Part shown: positions 6,221-8,465 of the stretch, piece by piece
How the letters are laid out: the number at the start of each line of letters is the position of its first letter
Numbering within the stretch: position 1 is the first letter of the stretch
Assembly (NCBI GenBank): GCA_946490455.1
Contig: CAMLXE010000061.1
Location: 1 to 8,465 of the forward strand
Length of the DNA: 8,465 nucleotides
Reading direction: 5' to 3'
Source: an uncultured Desulfovibrio sp.
Lineage (GTDB): Bacteria > Desulfobacterota > Desulfovibrionia > Desulfovibrionales > Desulfovibrionaceae
Translations under genes and position numbers: made by a program
Notes under the pieces: generated by a model
The model's input: only the letters and a program-made list of their open reading frames with translations
The model's database searches: none
What the model was told of the DNA's origin: nothing

Positions 6221-8465
6221 GATCAGACTCCTTGAATTGATTGAGGTGACTCCAGAATCACTATGAGACTCGTTTTTCTGCTCCGGTGTGGTCTGTGTTT
6301 CCGGAATGGCATATCCGGTTTTGAAAAAACGCAGGCGCAGTGCGTTGGTCACAACACTGACGGAACTGAAGCTCATGGCTGCAGCCGCAATCATAGGATT
6401 GAGGGTAAGACCCCAGAGACCATAGAAGACTCCGGCGGCAACCGGGATTCCCACGCTGTTGTAGAAAAACGCCCAGAACAGGTTTTCCTTGATATTTCGC
6501 ATGACTGCCTTGCTGAGCTGAATGGCCGAGACCGCATCCAGCAGATCGCTTTTCATAAGGACAATATCGGCCGATTCGATGGCAATATCCGTACCGGCAC
6601 CAATGGCAATTCCCACATCGGCTCGGGCAAGGGCTGGAGCATCGTTGATACCGTCACCAATCATGGCAACCTTTTTCCCCTGTTCCTGCAACGTACGGAT
6701 TTCGCGTTCCTTGTCCTCAGGAAGAACGTCGGCCACAACCCGGCTGATACCAGCCTGACGGCGTATGGCTTCGGCAGTCACCTTGTTGTCACCGGTGAGC
6801 AGAACAACCTCCATGCCCATTGCCTGGAGTGCGGCCACGGCCTGAGGACTTGTCGGCTTGATGATGTCGGCTACGGCGATAAGGCCAATCAGCCTGGAAT
6901 CATGCACGCAATAAAGAGGTGTCTTTCCCTCCCTGGCCAGCTTTTCTGCAATGGAAGCAAGGTGATTTGAAATGCCTTCTTCCTGAAGCAGGCGGGAGTT
7001 GCCTGCCAGCGTGCGTACCCCATCGATTGTCCCGGCTATTCCCTGACCGGAAATCTGGAGGAAATCGGTTATTGGTGCAAGGGTGAGGCCGCGTTTTTCG
7101 GCTTCACGCACGATGGCAGCCCCCAGTGGATGCTCGGACAGCTTCTCCAGCGAGGCTGCAAGACGCAGGACTGTATCGGGGGGCAGGCTGTCCGTAGTGA
7201 AAATATCTGTGACAGCAGGCTTTCCTTCGGTCACTGTGCCTGTCTTGTCCAGAACAACAGCAGTGACCTGACCTGCGGTTTCAATGGCTTCGGCGGATTT
7301 GAACAGGATGCCGCTTTGGGCGCCTCTGCCTGTACCGACCATGATGGCTGTAGGCGTGGCCAGCCCCAGCGCACAGGGACAGGAAATGACCAGAACCGCG
7401 ATGCCGATGGACAGGGCAAATTCAAGATCTTGGCCGAGGAGCAGCCAGACCAGCGTCGCAATGACGGCAATGGCAATAACCACAGGGACAAAGATGCCAC
7501 TGATTCTGTCTGCAAGACGGGCAATGGGAGCCTTGGATGAGGAGGCTTCATCCACAAGCCGGATAATCTGTGCCAGTGTCGTATCTTCACCCACGCGAGT
7601 GGCCCGCATGAGAAAGTGGCCTGACGTATTGATGGTGGCTCCGGTAACAGGGTCTCCTGCCTTCTTCTCCAGCGGCATGCTTTCGCCGGTAAGTGCCGAT
7701 TCATTCAGCAGCCCGTTGCCTTCCGTGATGATGCCGTCAACTGGAAGACTTTCTCCTGCCTTGACCACAAGAATATCACCGACCACAACCTGTTCTATTG
7801 GAATGGAAATTTCATGACCTTCCCTGAAAACTGTTGCTGTCTTTGGGGCAAGATTCATCAGTCCGGCAATGGCTTCGGATGTTTTTCCCTTGGCTCTGGC
7901 TTCAAAGAATTTTCCAAGGGTGATCAGAGTCAGAATCATGGCTGCCGATTCAAAATAGAGGTTGGCCGCAAAATGCCGGACTGTTTCCAGATCCCCAGCT
8001 CCCAGAGCAAAGGCCATTTTGTAGATGGCATAGATGCCAAAGACGGAGGCTGCCCCTGAACCAAGAGCAATAAGCGAGTCCATGTTCGGGGAACCAGAAA
8101 GCAGCGATTTGATTCCCGTGCGGTAGTATTTGAAATTGATGAAAATAACTGGAACAGTGAGCAGAAACTGGGTAAACGCGAAGGCTACGGCATTGGCTGT
8201 TCCATGCAGAAAGTCCGGGAGCGGAGCGCCGAACATGTGCCCCATGGAGATATAGAAGAGTGGAATGGTGAACAGGAATGAGACCACAAGGCGGAGCTTC
8301 ATTTCCTGAAGTTCAGCTGATGCAGGATCATTTTTGGGTATCTGGGGAGAGGTCTGTCCGTGCAGCGTTGCACCATATCCGGCCTTTTCCACGGTACTGA
8401 TGATATTTTCTGCGGAAATGGCTGCTTCATTGAAAGAAACAGTCATGTTGTTTTTCAGCAGATTG
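6008..8465 (-). CDS. copA: Cu(I)-exporting P1B-1 ATPase with C-terminal CopZ-like HMA domain (5' end beyond window)
   Basis: A P-type ATPase that exports Cu(I) across the inner membrane. The frame stays open to the right edge, and the codons before ATG 8446 still read as an HMA domain (NLLKNN before MTVSFNE), so that Met is internal and the true start lies outside. Numbering from it: end of the N-terminal HMA domain 1-29, membrane helices from about 52, actuator TGES 253-256, CPC metal site 356-358, phosphorylated D400 in DKTGT, SEHPLG 437-442, TGD 551-553 and GDGINDAP 597-604. YN at 662-663 and MSFSS with N701 complete the P1B-1 copper signature. A polar linker (about 707-742) then joins a full HMA domain (743-812) with copper ligands C754 and C757 in GMNCSHC. 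The internal ATG of that domain has its own strong ribosome binding site. Silver is an alternative substrate; Zn/Cd is unlikely because of CPC plus YN. No regulator is in view. Confidence 0.93.
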   Translation of the reverse strand, partial: NLLKNNMTVSFNEAAISAENIISTVEKAGYGATLHGQTSPQIPKNDPASAELQEMKLRLVVSFLFTIPLFYISMGHMFGAPLPDFLHGTANAVAFAFTQFLLTVPVIFINFKYYRTGIKSLLSGSPNMDSLIALGSGAASVFGIYAIYKMAFALGAGDLETVRHFAANLYFESAAMILTLITLGKFFEARAKGKTSEAIAGLMNLAPKTATVFREGHEISIPIEQVVVGDILVVKAGESLPVDGIITEGNGLLNESALTGESMPLEKKAGDPVTGATINTSGHFLMRATRVGEDTTLAQIIRLVDEASSSKAPIARLADRISGIFVPVVIAIAVIATLVWLLLGQDLEFALSIGIAVLVISCPCALGLATPTAIMVGTGRGAQSGILFKSAEAIETAGQVTAVVLDKTGTVTEGKPAVTDIFTTDSLPPDTVLRLAASLEKLSEHPLGAAIVREAEKRGLTLAPITDFLQISGQGIAGTIDGVRTLAGNSRLLQEEGISNHLASIAEKLAREGKTPLYCVHDSRLIGLIAVADIIKPTSPQAVAALQAMGMEVVLLTGDNKVTAEAIRRQAGISRVVADVLPEDKEREIRTLQEQGKKVAMIGDGINDAPALARADVGIAIGAGTDIAIESADIVLMKSDLLDAVSAIQLSKAVMRNIKENLFWAFFYNSVGIPVAAGVFYGLWGLTLNPMIAAAAMSFSSVSVVTNALRLRFFKTGYAIPETQTTPEQKNESHSDSGVTSINSRSLIMKKVLSVEGMNCSHCSNAVDKALRAVSGVKDVSVDLAGKKATVEAEGVADELLKKAVEDAGYQVVAIQQA
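6228..6233 (-). promoter_or_regulatory. Internal Shine-Dalgarno before the CopZ-like domain
   Basis: On the minus strand AAGGAG occupies 6233-6228, 7 nt before ATG 6220, inside the linker of the copper ATPase gene. It is as good a ribosome binding site as those of the stand-alone genes in this window and supports independent or re-initiated translation of the HMA domain. Confidence 0.5.

Noticed and set aside
6263..8059. Several long open frames on the plus strand opposite the copper ATPase
   Set aside because: All are antisense to a P-type ATPase with every signature motif intact, and none has a ribosome binding site or a recognisable domain.

Overview
The window reads as bacterial chromosome of a Gram-negative anaerobe. 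The best guess is a delta-proteobacterium of the Desulfovibrio/Bilophila type. This rests on a full three-domain NifU paired with NifS without other nif genes in view, a flavodoxin/ferredoxin fusion typical of anaerobes, and the general protein style. No rRNA or other marker is present, so the taxonomy is an inference.

Layout. On the + strand, 47-697 encodes a LOG-family (TIGR00730-type) nucleotide phosphoribohydrolase and 804-1379 a TadA-type tRNA adenosine deaminase with a proline-rich N-terminal extension. A perfect 19-bp hairpin (1449-1491) lies in the convergent gap before the minus-strand nifU-nifS pair (3513 down to 1511), whose genes overlap by 4 nt. A 341-bp divergent gap separates nifU from a + strand run. 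That run holds an EFR1-type flavodoxin plus 2x[4Fe-4S] protein (3855-4649), a YgaP-like rhodanese with a membrane tail (4844-5362), and a 68-residue unrecognised small protein (5422-5628). The run ends at a 17-bp hairpin (5660-5694). The last 2.4 kb is a minus-strand P1B-1 copper-exporting ATPase, cut by the right window edge, followed by tandem hairpins of which the distal one has a T-tract.

How the genes relate. nifU-nifS builds Fe-S clusters: the desulfurase supplies sulfur and NifU is the scaffold. The divergent EFR1 protein needs two such clusters. The YgaP-like protein handles sulfane sulfur at the membrane, and the copper ATPase protects exposed Fe-S enzymes from Cu(I). These links are thematic; the sequence shows only adjacency. 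The LOG and TadA genes are ordinary nucleotide/tRNA housekeeping genes.

Most interesting point. The copper ATPase reading frame continues through a polar linker into a complete 70-residue CopZ-like HMA domain. That domain carries its own ATG (6220) with an excellent Shine-Dalgarno 7 nt upstream. One gene may therefore give both a fused ATPase and a free copper chaperone, or the two genes may have been fused recently by a small indel. I found no CRISPR array, insertion sequence, tRNA, rRNA or prophage signal, and no convincing wholly new system.
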